NCBI RefSeq assembly: GCF_027744825.2
Contig: NC_071347.1
Location: forward strand, 20,842,001-20,906,000
Length of the DNA stretch: 64,000 nt
From: Synchiropus splendidus
Lineage: Eukaryota > Chordata > Actinopteri > Syngnathiformes > Callionymidae
Direction: 5' to 3'
Below the pieces are notes generated by a model. The model searched no databases. It saw nothing but the letters and a program-made list of their open reading frames with translations, and was not told where the DNA came from. The translations under genes and the position numbers were made by a program. This document shows positions 19,891 through 33,129 of this stretch, one piece after another (positions within the stretch are counted from its first letter, which is position 1; the number at the start of each line of letters is the position of its first letter).

Positions 19891-20700
19891 GCCTCCTGCT
19901 TCTCTTGTTTGGAAACATCTGCAGGGCGTCTTGTCTCGGCCCAGTGATCATACGACCACTCTACACTATGATCCCTGCCTTCCTTTCGATAGACAGTGAT
20001 CGGAATACAAGAGCAAGCTTCGGTTCTTCTTCAGTGATGGAGGGTAGCAGGTGTGTGGGGCCCCGCCCCGCCCCGCACCCCACTAACCCGCGTCCCTCCG
20101 TACAGACATGAGACTGTCGCTAGCTTCACAACTCAAACAACGGAATCAGTGTTGAAGCAGGAATGTGTTGTCACCATTAGCTCTTAGCGCTGGCGCTAGT
20201 TCGGACCTGGATTGTGGATAATATCAGGAAACCAGAGATTACAGTGATTGGCTGTAAGCCTCGGGGCTGATTGCTCCAATTGGCCCTGTGGATCCCCGGC
20301 CCCGGGCTGTCGTCCCCCTGATTCGGGCTCAAGTATTCGCTCCAGGAGAGACGTTTCCCATCTCCTCACCCTTCACTGAACCATCCAGCGACGGATGCTT
20401 CCATCACAGAGGCGCACGGCCGCGAGTCACGCTAAATTCTTTCAGCAACAAAATCTGCGCGGGGAACTTTTCACCGACGCAGCTGGTCCGCCTCCAAACC
20501 AATGACCCTTAATTGGTACAGTGGAGCCCCTCCTACGAGCAGATGTCCTCAAAGCGCCGCTGACTGATGCGTGACCCCACTTTACAACGCTAATGGACCA
20601 GTCGCTACAATCTGATGGCAGGTGAACCCCGAATCGCGGCCGCGCTAGCAGCCGGCGGATACACCTCACGCTAACCCGCCTACAAATCCTCCCACAGCTG
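19891..20700. other. GC/CpG-rich patch without an assigned gene
   Basis: It contains a CCCCG repeat (about 20060-20078), CpG-rich sequence at 20270-20690, and a stretch at 20205-20290 with CCAAT-type and homeobox-like words that reads like non-coding regulatory DNA. No exon is recognised. Confidence 0.4.
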
Positions 20701-23700
20701 CGCCTTCACATGGGGTCCGTCACCCTCGAAGGCCTCGCGCTTGAAGATGAGGGCCGACGAGAGAGGGGGCTCTGGGCTCGGGGTCGGGGTTACAGATGGG
20801 CTTTTTGAAGTCTGAGACCTTGTGGTGGGTGTGGGAGGGCGGGGTGTTTGGGCTCCAGGATAAGAGACCGGAACGGTGTTTTCCATTTAGGCCTCTAATC
20901 CTTCTAATGAAGGCCAAGTTTGGCGCACCTGTGTTGTGTAAACTGTCGTCGCGGCGCCGTCGACTGACGGACAGAGGAGAGTTAGTGAAGTCAGCTGATG
21001 CGCTACGGTCCTCGCTGGACGACTGCGGCTCCCTGCTGAGCTCCACACTGGTGTAGAAGTGGGGAATCTGAACACTTGGTTTCTTCATTCATGTTGCAAC
21101 CAAGTCACTCGCTGCGATGGAATTGGTGTATTTTTAGGGTAGACCTCAGGTGGGAGGGGTTTGGGTTACGATTATGACCTGTCCACACCGTCGCCTCCCT
21201 TCCATTCTGTCCTCAGCCAAGACAACGGCTGAGTGTTTGAGGCCCTGCAGCACACTTCAGAAACCCTTTGCTAGTTCTACTAGTAAGGTAAAGTACGTCA
21301 CTGGAGATCAAAGTACAGGTATATTGCTACAAAGAACTGGAAAACAGCCGCCCACCATTTTGTTTAGACTCACTTCTTAAGTTATGAGGCCTGTATCGTG
21401 CCTCTGATGCAGGTAGGTTGCATCTTTTTTGGCGTTTTGTGACCTGCTAAAGCTAGCTGTGGTGCTGTGGTGTGTCCTAGCTTGTGCTAGCTAGCGCCGT
21501 GGTTAAAGACAGCCAGTGAAGAGTGACTGAGACTCGCTGGAAAACCAGGCCTCTTCTGTCTCCTCCCGCAGATAACGCATAAAGCTTTGTCTCCGTTAGC
21601 GATGCTATAGTGAGGATGTGTTTACCTTCGATACCTTTACGATCAACCGGTTAATTGCGATAAAAGCACAGTGATGGTGAGGACCAAGTCAGTCCACAGT
21701 GCATCACTGAATATGGCGGCCATGTTGTTGCGTCCGCGGCGCATCTGTCAGGCATCAGACGCTCCTCTTGTTTATTAGCCGCTTAGCGTGTCATTAGCTT
21801 CGCTCCCTCAGCCCCAGTTAGACGCCGGGAGAGCAGTTTAGTAAACTGCCTTTGTTCTGCAGAGAAACTCCGGGTCTTTAAGTCGCCGATGAAATAAGTC
21901 ATGGCTTCCGATTTCCTGATTGCAGCCTTGATGTGTGTTTAAGCGTTTTAGCATCGACGTTCTGCTGTTTGGAGGCGATGATTAGACGCCGCTCCCTTTC
22001 AAAGTAGCGGAGTGCAACGTTTCCGGCGCTTCATCAGACTGAAACAATATGGAAACCACATCTGTGATTTCAGACACGTTTGTTTTCAGGCCCGGAGAAT
22101 ATCCAGATGAGAGCTGGCGTTTCACCAGCCTCCTGTGAACTGCTGTGTCACACAGTCGTACACAGCCCGCGCTTTTCAATTATCGAAAATCAAATGGGCT
22201 TTTAGCCGTCGGAAGTCTATAACAGCAGCTTCACTTTGGTTTTATGAATGTTCAGTTTGTATTTTCCAAAATAAACTGCATTTATATTGTCTGATATTTA
22301 TGTTACTTTATTTATATATTTGTTTTTTTGAGAGCCTGAAATCTGTTCCAAGTGGTTGCTCCTCTGAAGTCGCGGCAGGTCATTCTGCTGGGGGCGGGCC
22401 TGACCATAGTCAACATGGCGGATGAGAGAGGTGGAACTGTGGCTCTTCTACTGTGGAACTATATTAAAAGCAACAAAAGATGATGTTTCAATCTTGCACT
22501 GCAACCGGGTTCTCAGCAGGATTCCCCAGTGAAGGGGTCTCTTCGAGGAAGCTGGGGGGTGGCGGCGACACCCCCTACACAGATTGTACATCCTTAACAG
22601 GCCTCCTTAAAAGGTCGACCTTAAAAGGCGGAGTCTTCCTCGACTGAGGATCGCTGACATCGCAGCTAAGACACCTTAGATTTTCAGAGGGTAATGTGTT
22701 CTTACTCTGTCAAAGCTCCAACCAAAGGGGTTCAGATGTCGCTGGGAACATGCTGCATCTGCGACCCTGTCGCCCCAAATGTGTCGCGTCCCGTGCTCCC
22801 ACACTGTCACCAGACACTTGGTTATTGAGGCTTTAGATTGACTTCACCGGTAGATCTTTGACTTTTGTTGCCTCTGTGACTGGTGTGAATGTACCTGAAG
22901 AAGCCCACTTGTGGAGGTGAATCTGCTACAGAAGTGCCGGGAGGTGCCAGTTACATGAGCAAAAGAAAGCCTTCGCTTCAAGATGGCGTTTGAATTCTTT
23001 GGATAGGACAAACCATGGAGGAGAAATGCACTTGTGGAGGCTCTCTGCAGCACTAGCATCAGTCAAGGGTTAAACATGAGCTAAAATGAGATGAATATAA
23101 AGTGAATTTAGAGTCGACACTGTTGACGTGGATCACCGTCTCGGTGTCTCTCCCAGTCATCAGTGTGGGAGTCGTGATGTGAGGGAACACGTCCCTGCCT
23201 GTGGTTTCCTTCTCCTCTGGGCATCTGCTGAATGTTTAACTCCAAAATAGAGACTCAAATGAGTCGTGGTGAGGCCACCCATCTCACACGGCAGCCTGAA
23301 TATACCTGAGGAGAACAACAACAGCCGCTCTGTGATCATGCGGCCGCCGCAATGGCCGCTCTCCTTCACTCTCACTCCATAAAGATAAATAAGATCCACG
23401 GAGCGTGAAGTGCTCAATCACGCAGGAGCCACGTTTCAGCCGGGGAGCATCTGCCAAACCCGCAACTGTCCTCCCCACATCCTCTCACCTCTGTGCCACC
23501 CAGAACTTGCCCTGCGGCCGCAGAGCTCCGCCTGGCGACGCAGTCGCAGCTTGGCACGGCCCGTCGCTGAACACGCCCGGATCGTGCTCGACGCAGAGGC
23601 GGAAGGAGGAATTCAAAACAGAGAGCTGTGTTTTTCCTGCTGCTGCGGAGGTGAGAAGAGGCGGATAATAAGATCACAGATAGCAGCCGGCATGTGACCT

Positions 23701-24155
23701 CTCTGCACGTCCGTGTCCCTCAGGTCAAGCTGTCGGCCGCATGATACCACCTGCCGACACACACTTCCGCCCGTCGATAAGATGAGAATTATGATCCCTG
23801 AGGGCTCAAATGTAAAAATATGATGGTTCCTTTGTTCCTTTGTAACTCAGTGGTGCCACGTTTAACAGTGTCGGTGAGAATAAAATAGAGATTCAGCAAA
23901 TCAAAGGCAAAACAAAACCACAACAAAGACAATAGAACATTAGCAAAAGTGACTTTTGAGGGTCGTTTTGTCGGCTTCAGGCCACCGTAGATCTCCTGCA
24001 CACATCGTAGCGCTGGTTTGCTTTCACTTCTTGTCTTACTTTCTTTTTCTCGGGCAAAGTTTCTACTCGAGGGTTTGCTGATGTGTGTTTGTTTGAAATA
24101 ACTGTCTTCTTCTTCTTCTTCGTGCTGCATTGCTCTGTTGAGTTAAACCTGGTCA
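20701..24155. other. Intergenic, no gene seen
   Basis: Mixed sequence with short frames only. A CpG-rich patch lies at about 23340-23700. I find no recognisable peptide or element in this stretch. Confidence 0.45.
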
Positions 24156-24223
24156 ACTAATCTAATCTCATCTCATCTCATCTCATCTAATCTAATCTAA
24201 TCTAATATAATCTAATCTAATCT
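24156..24223 (+). repeat. (TCTAA/TCTCA)n pentanucleotide array
   Basis: About 13 tandem 5-bp units, TCTAA with a central block of TCTCA variants and one TATAA. It ends exactly where the dispersed repeat 24224-24475 begins, so it may have grown from that element's tail. Confidence 0.9.
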
Positions 24224-24475
24224 GAGGCCTGCAACGCTGCCTCCATTTCCCTCTTTTGTGCAAGAGCTACATGGTCAACACTGACCCCACAGTCGCCATG
24301 TTGGTTTTGGAGTTTGTTGTTGGCATAAACCTTTGACTCTGGCTGCTCCCCCTGGTGGATATAGTGGTGCACAGCAACGTAAAGAAGGCATGGAAGCATG
24401 AGATCCGTGAAGGGAACATGGTTTGAAAAGGACAGGTACAGTTGTGTCCATAAAGGAAGCATGAATTCTGAGCCA
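24224..24475 (-). mobile_element. Unclassified dispersed repeat, copy A
   Basis: Read on the minus strand, this is homologous to 46645-46890 on the plus strand. Shared blocks are TTTCAAACCATGTT, CATGCTTCCATGC, ATATCCACC, GGGGGAGCAGCCAGAGTCAA and CAACAACAAACTCCAAA, then a GTAGCTCTT block. The next-to-microsatellite end carries GAGGCCT, and the other copy has TTTAAGGCC and GAGGCCTTTAAA near its ends, suggesting a short terminal inverted repeat. Confidence 0.6.
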
Positions 24476-25837
24476 ACTGTTAATAATAACCAAGCAGCCA
24501 AAGCATTTTTGCACCAATCAGCTTGGATTTTTCACCGCAGCCTGTTTGGTTCTGCTCTTTCTTCAGGGTTTTGGATTTGAAATTGTGATGAAATTTCTTT
24601 TTTTTTTCCCTAAAAGAGAGTTTATTTTTCTGCCCTTAAATCTGGACTTCATTTTTGCTGGTGGAATTTTGTTTTGGGAGTTTTTGCCTCAAGAATTTTG
24701 TTTTCGCTTCGGGACTTTCTCACTTTGGCTGTCGGAGTCCAGTTTTCATTTTGACTTGGGGGTTTTGAATTTGGGCTCTGGATTTTAGTTCATACTTGAA
24801 GTAGCATTTGCCTCGAGTTTGTGTCCAGTCCACTGTGCTCCTACTCGCTGACTCTCTAAACACGACATGAACTCGACGTGTGTATGAGCAGTGAAACCTC
24901 CACGAGTCATTACTTCCTGCTGGAGTCCAGATCAGAGGTCCTGTTGAGAGTCCGGCCTATAGAGACGCGGACGACCCGCTGAGTGTTTACAGTCAGCAGA
25001 GTCTCCGCCGGAGTCTCACCACGACCTCTGACGTCCACAAACTGTCTGCGAGAGCAAGTTATTTCACGACAATGACAACGTGACATGCTGCTTTAGTTGC
25101 CTCGTAAACAGAAAGGAAAGTCTACGACGAGTCCTGCGAGTCGGACTCGGGCGGCTGCCACCGCGGTGCGAGTTAAAAATAGCGTGCGGCGAGGCTGGAA
25201 ACTCCTAATGACATCCTGGCCGGCGCTGCAGCCGGTTCCGCTTGCTGCTCGCTTCATTTCACTCCTGAAGTCGCCGTGAGCGGAAATTTGAGCGGAAAAA
25301 AAAAGAAAAGAAAAGAAAAAACGGAGTGGCGAGGTATTCATCTAAATACAGGGTGGTGTTTCTGAGTCTCTTTCCCAGCTGAGGACGCAGCGTGCCAGGG
25401 TCACACCCCGCTGATGGAGAGCAGGAGACATGTCGGCACATAGCTGTGGCGAGACGGACGCAGCACGAGCTCCTGCTGAGCCCTGTCCACCTGTTTTGAG
25501 CCGCGGACAGGAGTCCTCTCCGGCCCTGTAGACACTGGAAGGTAGTGCTGTAGAGACCAAGTCCAACGCCAAGACCACACTGAACACATTAGTCTTAGGC
25601 TGTGTCCCATCTCTCCCTCTAACACTAGCACTTGGTTCTGAGCACCCTCCACTATGAAGCAAAGGATGCTAACGTTAGCCTGGATGCTAGCCCAGTGTTG
25701 TTCGCTCAGAAGAAGTCCAAACCTACTGTTGTACATCCATGTTGTATTGTTCATGTTGTGGGACACGGTCGAGCAAACTTGGTTTCACGTCAGCTCCAGA
25801 GCTCTCTTGGTTTGAAGGGATCATTTCAAGTGGTGCC

Positions 25838-25965
25838 TACACTCTCCTCTTCACCTCCTTCATCTCTGTCCTCAGCTTCACTCCTCCACCTGCCTTCTTC
25901 TCATCCCTGACTTTCATTCCTCCTCTCTCCAGCTCATGCTGCCACCACCAGATTTTCCTCCTCTT
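25838..25965 (+). repeat. Pyrimidine-rich low-complexity tract
   Basis: CT-dominated plus strand (CTCTCCTCTTCACCTCCTTC and similar). It resembles modules at about 34.81, 37.89 and 38.86 kb and the opposite strand of the 28.9-29.6 kb tract. Open frames crossing it are compositional. Confidence 0.5.
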
Positions 25966-26786
25966 GTCATCGCTTTTAATACTTCCCCCATTTTCCAAAG
26001 CAATGTGGGATTAAAGTCATGCTAATGGCTACTTTCTAAATACCTCAGGAGTTACTTTATTGCTGCTAAAAGTAGGACTGGATACTGACTCCGATTCTGA
26101 TGCTTCAAAAAGTTGTCAATAATGTTTGTGATCTGCTTGACACTGACACCTCAAACACCACACAACTGAGGTTCGACACAACGGCTTTGGCTTTATTGAA
26201 ATGTGAAGCTTTGAACATGAACAAATAAACAAACACCATCATGTTCCATAAAATCAAAACCACATGTCACCTGTTTAAAACGCGCTCCAAAGTGTGCGTT
26301 TTAGGGAACGTTAGCAGGTGGAATCAGTGGTGGTTGGATGTTGTAAGAGTTGCGCAACATGTCATGTAAAGTCCTTCTTCTGTCAATGCTCCCCTTTGTT
26401 TTTGTTTTGTTCCACTCGAGTGTTGGAGTGTTGGCGCTGAGCGAAGGTGCCAACATGAGCGGCTGAGCTCAGAAGCTGGCGTGATAACGCGAGCGTGCAA
26501 ACACCTCTGACTGGATCTGCTCCCGTGTCATTAGCTGTTTACGGGTCGGACATGGCCCGTGGAGCTGCACCTGGGCCGCCGCTCCCACCTGCCCTGTCTG
26601 TTCTGGGAGTGATTTAGGAGCGCGCCTCTCGCTCCTCCTCGCCAGACTATTCATTTTCATGTTTCATAATGTTTTTACACCGGTGAATCAGCTTGTAAAA
26701 TGGTGTTATGTAAGGGCAGCGCGCCAAGTGTGTAGAAGCACCTGGAGAACTGGAGCCTCACCTGCCGGGACACGCAGCCTCCAGCC

Positions 26787-26893
<107 letters not shown>

Positions 26894-27329
26894 AGTGACA
26901 GCGGCGAATGAAGATGAGCTACAACACACTTGAGTGTTGACGGCAACATGAGCTCCTTTCTCTGAGGCTGACTCAGGTGTTGGAGCAGCTCAGGCTGCGA
27001 CCAACATAGCTTCCTGGAAGAGAGTTTTCTGACTCCCGAGGCGTGAAATAGCCACGATCTTCAAGTGACTTTGTTGACGCCAAGTCGGTCTTCTGGGTTA
27101 CATGTTGATGCATCAGTGCTTCGGTGGAGCTCCTCTAGATGCCACTTGCTATATATAAGTCAGCCACTGACGGTGGAAGAGGGTCAGAGACGGCGCCTTT
27201 GAAGTCACCGCCACTGAGACGCGCGGCTCTTTGAGGCACTTTTTATGTAGCAAGTGACACCGTACAGTTCGTTGAGTTGCCCCCATATTTCTTTTACGTG
27301 CCGCCCTCGGCATCAATGGCTGACCTCTG

Positions 27330-27730
27330 TCAACATGGGATTCAAAAGTCGCTTGAAGAGAGTCGCTGTTTGACGGCTTGGGAGTCAATTCACGAGTCAC
27401 TTCCTTCCAAAAGCTACATCAGCGTAGTTACATTGCTCAAGTGCGTACTTCCCAATGAGTGTACGCCTCATAACAAATACCAGGGCATTTAGGAGGCAGA
27501 AGCTGCTTCTATAGTCGAACCCGGCCAAGAGTCAGAGTGACTCATGCCCAGCTGGTTTTACACGGATCCTCATTCAAACTCAACAGGAAGTGACACGACT
27601 CACTTGTTACTCAAGATGACAGGAAGTGAGTCCTCCTCCTTATCAGCTACACATCTAGTGACTCTAGTCTGCTCTTTCCACCTCACCGAGTCCATCAGTC
27701 TGGACCCTCGAAGAGGTCGAACCGGCTGAG
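27330..27730 (+). repeat. Degenerate GGAAGTGA / GACTCA-rich repeat
   Basis: Recurring words ACAGGAAGTGA (twice within about 50 bp), GAGTCAC and TGACTC in loose tandem. It shares the same vocabulary as the larger array at 44906-45560. Non-coding. Confidence 0.4.
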
Positions 27731-28879
27731 AGGGACTCAAAGAAGAGCCTTTACTTGTCCCCAGTCTGGTGTTCCGTGCAACAGAGTAGAGGCCCTCGAC
27801 CCTCAGGGTTTACTTCAGCTGACTCTTGATCCTGGTACAAATATTTTCCCTTTATATTTCCATGTTTCTCTCAAGCCCTCATACCTGCACCTGATCCCGA
27901 GTCGGCCTCCGTGCTGACTCCTATAAACAGTGGAACTTCCTGGCCAGTAACATTCCAACAATATTGGGGAGATGTTCCTGGAAGTTGTTAAAGACTCGGC
28001 ACGAGTGAACGCAAACATCAACTCAGTGGGCAGAAACGTTTGCAGGGAAGGAGACAGTGACTGGGAATTAAGGAAAGACAAAAAGAGGTCAAGTACGGAG
28101 GGGGTTAGTACTTGTACCCTCCATCCTCTTCTGGAGGATCAGTACCTTCAAGCCTTAGGCCATGACTCGCTGTGACATATTCTGGCGGGAGTCGGTGTCA
28201 GTCTGGATCTCTGACGTCCTAATGACCTCCGCGCCACGTGTCGTCTTCTGGCTCCTCCGTCCTCCAAATGACGCGGAGCCGGCGCGAGCTAACAAGCCAG
28301 GAGAAACGTAATATCTATTGTGTGTTTTATTAGAAGCAGACGCCCGTCTCACTTCCTGCAGCAGCCGTCGACAGATTGACAGCTCTCCTCCGGAGAGTCC
28401 GGCGCTCGTCTCTTTCTTCATTTAGCTGGAATGTCCATGTGCTCTCTCTTTTTTTGGTTTTAATTTCTGCGCGCTGAGGCATCTGATCCCGCGGACCTGC
28501 GGATTCTTGACGCCGCGGCACCTTTGAGCGCGCTTTATTACACCCCGGGGAAATCTGTCACGGTTGCTGTTGTTCCTATCACAAAGCTCATGAAAATGTT
28601 CCATGACTATCTGAGGGATTTGATACGCGGCTCACTCTTCACCGCTAAAGTCCTCAGGTGCATTTGAGCTCCTCTTTTATGTACTGAGTTGGGAAAATTC
28701 CCAGCTTTTCTTTGTGTTACGTAACTGCAGGTCCAAGCTCGAATGGTGCCGAGCAAATCCTACCCAAGTCCTGTTTTAAGGGTGCGTAAGTCCAGCTGAG
28801 GAATCCGCCAGCTTTGCTGACATGCTTAAGGGATGCAATGTACGGACAACAACAACGTGACCAGACTTTCCCTCTGCAC

Positions 28880-29640
28880 ACAGAAGCCTGAAGGGCAGTA
28901 GAGGAGAGCAGGCGAGGAAGGACAGGGTCAAGAGCTTAGGTGGAGGAGAGACGGCTGCAGGGGTTGGAACACGGAGGAGATAAGACAGAAGCACGGGTGC
29001 TGATAAGGAAGAAGGAGAGGATGAAAGGAAAGCTTTGGGGTTTGGGAAGGAAGAGTGAAGAAGAGCTGAAGGAATGAAGGTGCGAGGCTTGGGGTCACCA
29101 GACAGGCCAGTGAAGGAACTTGCTGGAGAAGGGTTTGGACCTGAAGGTTGGGAAGTGAGGGCTGTATAAGAGGAAGCGCAGGAGTGGAGGTGAGGGCTCG
29201 GAAATGAAAGGTGGGAGGCAAGAGCTGGAGAGTGAGGAGGTGAAGAAAGACAACGAAAGAGGAAGTGATGGAAGGGAGGCAAGGACGTGCAGGAGAGGAG
29301 GCAAGGCTTCTAAGATCAGGGAGTGAGTGAGAGCTGGCGTGGGCTTTGAGAGGGGAAGGTCGAGAAAGAAGGTGAGAACATTGAGACAGTGATGAAGGGA
29401 TGGTGGAGGATAGGAACAGAAGTAGTGTAGGAGCGATGAAAGGAAAGGAGGATGGAGAAAGAAGGGACTTGTTTGGGAAGTTAAGGCTGGGAGAGACTGG
29501 TGAGTTAGAGAGGGTTTGACTCTGAAAACAGGAATCAAAGACGTGAAGAGAGTGATGAGGACTGTGGGGTGGTGAGGATGGAAGGGAGAGAGGTGAAGGA
29601 GTGGATGAAGGGCGTGGAGGTGGTCTTGAAAACCAAAGAC
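28880..29640 (+). repeat. Purine-rich (GA-biased) tract of about 750 bp
   Basis: The plus strand is overwhelmingly G and A, built from words such as GGAAGG, GAAGGAG and GTGATGAAGGG without an exact period. The complementary strand therefore has long open frames (231 codons at 29095-29790 and 168 at 28776-29282) made almost only of Ser, Pro, Leu, Phe and His. I regard these as compositional, not genes. Confidence 0.75.
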
Positions 29641-30934
29641 AGGCAGCCTGACAGGCGGGTTGGGAGACAGTGCCGGTTGGGACGTGCGGCCGATGGGACC
29701 AGCAGTGGGGCTGCTGTTTTTTAAAACACCCCTCTCTTCCATCTGGACCTCATTGAAGACAGAAACCCGAGTATCATCCTGGTTATGCAACTCAGTTAGA
29801 GCCGCTTCGACCCACGAGACAGAGAATCACCCGGAACATCTCCTCAGACAATCACTGGCTGTTGAGAGACATGAGCGGCCTCAGAGGCGACGGACGGAGT
29901 TTCACGCCAGGCCTGACCCGGCCGTCTTTAGAGTGAGACCCACGGAACCGCCAGCACCAGCGCGCGCTCTGCTCCGTCCTCCGGCTTTATTGTTGCGGTG
30001 AAAGTGGAGAGGGCTGATGTCTGTAGGTAGCAGGGAGCCGTGCGCGCCTGGAATGCATTACACATCCGTGTCCCAGTCGAAAAATACCTCACCTCACAAC
30101 ATCGCGCTCCCCATGTGGTCCGGCTCGCTACACGGGCCTCATGTTACAGGGGGATCAAGGAATCGCACGCTAACCGACGCTGGAACAACACCAGCTCAGT
30201 TGCTCCGCAGTCGGAGGGAGGGAAGGTTTCCACCGCTGATGTGTTGTTGTTTGACCCGAGTTTTCCTTGAAGGGCGTCACTCCAACAGCAACGCGGGCAC
30301 TTTCATCTGTAGCGTGTGGCTGCGTGACAGTGTGGCGGTACTGGAGACCCAGAGGTGACCTCTTCTCCATCCTCCTCATCAGCTGCTCCACTTTACCGAT
30401 CTTGTCCTTTTGAGTCACTCCCTCACACATATCTTCGTCTCGGACGCTTTTGACTCTGACTCCTGAGTCTCTGAACCAGGGTTGTTAGCTGTAGCTAGCG
30501 TTAACCTGTTGTCCGTGCTAGCTGCTCAATAACTGTTGGGTGTTTAGTATTAGCTGTTAGCCGCGGTTAGCAGCCTCTAGCATGACTCAAATGAACCGTG
30601 TTCTGCAGAGAGAACTGCTGTTTGAAAAACTCGGGAAATAAGACTCTCGGAGTTTTGAGTATGAACATATGTTTGGGTTATTTATTTTGTGTATGTATAT
30701 TTGAAAATATGTTCCGATTACTTCCTTGTTTTTATTAGTATTTTCCTCAATTTTTGAAGAACGAAAACCGTCTCTAATTGTCTCTGTTTTGGAAAGATAT
30801 AGAAACTACACTCCTCCATCACCGACAGATACATCTGAATTGCTGAGTCGTCATTTTGTAGTTTCCAGGGTGAATGTTCATCTCGATGATCTTTGAATGA
30901 ATATTGTTTTTAAAGTTGACTGTAAGTTCTGAAG

Positions 30935-31003
30935 GTCTCGTGGGGCCACATGAAATGATTTGAAGGGCCAGTTTTGGCCCCTGAGCCAGGAGTTTGACCC
31001 CAA
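30935..31003 (-). mobile_element. hAT-like element end
   Basis: On the minus strand it reads GGGGTCAAACTCCTGGCTCA, then GGGGCCAAAACTGGCCCTTC, ending in TGTGGCCCC. This is the common 'gtgtcaaactc..ggcccgggggccaaa...ggccc' hAT terminus. Its partner end was not found nearby. Confidence 0.55.
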
Positions 31004-31113
31004 CTCAGCACCATGATGGCAGCTCTTTCACTCCTGACTCTCTCTCCAGACCAGCTGCTTAAAAACCGTGTGGCAACAAAAGGCCAAACCTTCACCGATG
31101 CTTTGGTCCTCAC

Positions 31114-31287
31114 CAGGTGCTCCAGACGTCAGCAGAGGAGATTCTACAGACTCTGCTCTGAACCTCTTCCAGGCTTCTTCCTCATGCAGGCTGACGTTGA
31201 TGAGCTGATAAAGATTCTCTGGTCTTCCTGCGGTGAGCTCTGCTTCCTTGCAGCGCAGCCGCAGGTGTCCGCCAGCTGTGAGCACAT
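31114..31287 (-). other. Orphan exon-like interval (unknown product)
   Basis: On the minus strand a 174-nt interval lies between an acceptor (TCTCCGCCCCCAG) and a good donor (CACCTG/GTGAGG). One frame is open throughout and both splice phases are 1, so it would be a symmetric exon. The peptide includes HLRLRCKEAELTAGRPENLY and QLINVSLHEEEAWKRFRAES, amphipathic and charged as in a real helical protein, with C/G-leaning third positions. I do not recognise the family and cannot link it to a neighbouring exon. It could be an exon of an unrecognised minus-strand gene, a fragment of a repeat-borne gene, or chance. Confidence 0.25.
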
Positions 31288-31439
31288 CTGGGGGCGGAGA
31301 GGAGGACGGTGTGGAGCATCTTCTCTGGGATCTTTCACTCACCGTCCCTTCACTGCGTCGGCTTCCTTGTGTGTTCACTGCTGGATGCTGCTCTTATAGG
31401 ACCACGGACGCAAGATGGCCGACGATGAAGCTGACGTGA

Positions 31440-32130
31440 CGGTTGATAAACAAAATACTCACATCACTAGATTAAACAAACAAAAAACACCTGTGATAAT
31501 GTGATGAAAAATTGCCAAAAGAAGAATGTGGTTTTGGGAAAATGTGGTCCATAAAAACAGAGGATGAAAGTATGAGAGAAATATGTAGGTAATATTTAAA
31601 TAAAGAATCTGCTCCATAAATTTTAATTTGATGAAGACAAAAAACAAATGTTCAGTATTTTCAGTACACACTACATTTAACATTAGAGACAAATATTCAG
31701 TATTGTTGATATTACTCCGATATTAAAAAAGCAAAGGAATGGAAGGAACTGACCAACATACATAGATAGTATCCAGGGGGGTGAATTTGAAATAAGGGAA
31801 ATAGGAAAATGAATGATTGTAACTAAAGCAGAGTAAACCACGGACAGAGGAGAAAAGACAGGAATGATTCCAAGTACACAGCAAGAAAAGGAAAACATAG
31901 TAAACCTTAAAAAAAAGGCAAAAAAATGGACTGATAAAATAAAATAAATAAAACCAAAATAAAATAAATAAAAATTTGAAATTTTAAACAATGAAATGAA
32001 AAAAAGTAGAATAAAATACGCAAAGAATATTTCACCGTAAAAAGACATAAAATACTAGAAAAGGGAACTCATCGTGGTACAATGCAAAACTGTTCTTTGG
32101 AGAAATGGTCAGTAAAAATAACTGAAGGAA
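31440..32130 (+). repeat. A-rich strand-asymmetric island
   Basis: About 690 bp with an A-dominated plus strand, including an AAATAAAATAAATAAAA stretch near 31940. The 121-residue Phe/Ile-rich minus-strand frame here is compositional. Confidence 0.6.
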
Positions 32131-33129
32131 AAAACCTTTCTAAAAAGTTTCTCCACTGCTGCACATGAGGTGATGCCCGGACAAAAGTGTAAAACCTTCC
32201 CAGCGTCCGACCCCGCCGTGCTCCCAGCCTCGACCTCGGGTCACATGATGCTCGGCCCGTGTCATGTTACGGCCTCGCCAGCGTCGCTAACTGCCTTTAA
32301 TGGCGCTAGTGCCGCGGCCCACCGAGCCGTGTCCTGGGCGGGTCTGGGACCAGCGGCCACGTTGGTGAGGCCTGGGGCGGACGCAGGTGCTGACGCGACA
32401 GGTGACAGCGAGTCCCTCCTGAGCAGTGTTGGCTCTCAGTCCGCAGCAGCCTCTCGCTGGAGGTAAAACTATTTCGCTGGCTCGATCTCCCTGGCCGCCA
32501 AAAGCACCATCAGCTCTTCTCCGATTCCACCTCCCACCTCCCAGGTATCACTCGACCCCTCTCCACCCCCCCACTTCAATTTTGCTCTTTATTGCCGTCT
32601 GGAACGAGTGGAATGTCCAGGGACACGCCCGAGCTCTCCATCCACACAACAATCAACAATGGCTGCGCTTGTCTGGACGCGTCCTCCACGGCAGAGTGAG
32701 CGCCAGCTCCTGGGCCAGATAAGGTTTCACCAAAACCCAGAGCTGCCGTGTCAGCGCTCCTCCCGCCAGATCCAACCGTGGAGGTGCAGTGGAGCCAGGC
32801 CGGTTCTGTGTTTCTGTGCTGTGATAAACACGGGACGAACAAGAGCAGCTGACGCTGAAGTGCCTAGTGAGATACCTGTCCCAGGTCAAGGTCGCAGGGG
32901 CAGCAGCTGCAGGCAAGAGGCCTGGGCTTTCCTCTCCACAGACGCCTCCAGACCTTCTGACGGAACTCTGAGGTGCTCTCAGGTCACCTGAGAGACACTG
33001 TCACCACAGTGTGACCTGGGTCTGCCCCGGGTCCTCCACCCACCTGAAGGTCTCACTCCCTGACTGACGGTCTCAGCAACCTGGGGAAGATAGAGATGAG
33101 CGCGTGCTGACGTTTCACCCTCAGAAATA

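Noticed and set aside
20105..20155. Alternative last exon of c12orf75 after GTCCCTCCGTACAG
   Set aside because: It would add an unconserved tail (about 17 residues) and require an intron of 9.5 kb. The acceptor at 10790 gives the family-like end.
28776..29790. Long minus-strand frames rich in Ser, Pro, Leu, Phe and His
   Set aside because: They are explained by the purine-rich composition of the plus strand. The peptides are low-complexity, in overlapping frames, with no conserved motif.
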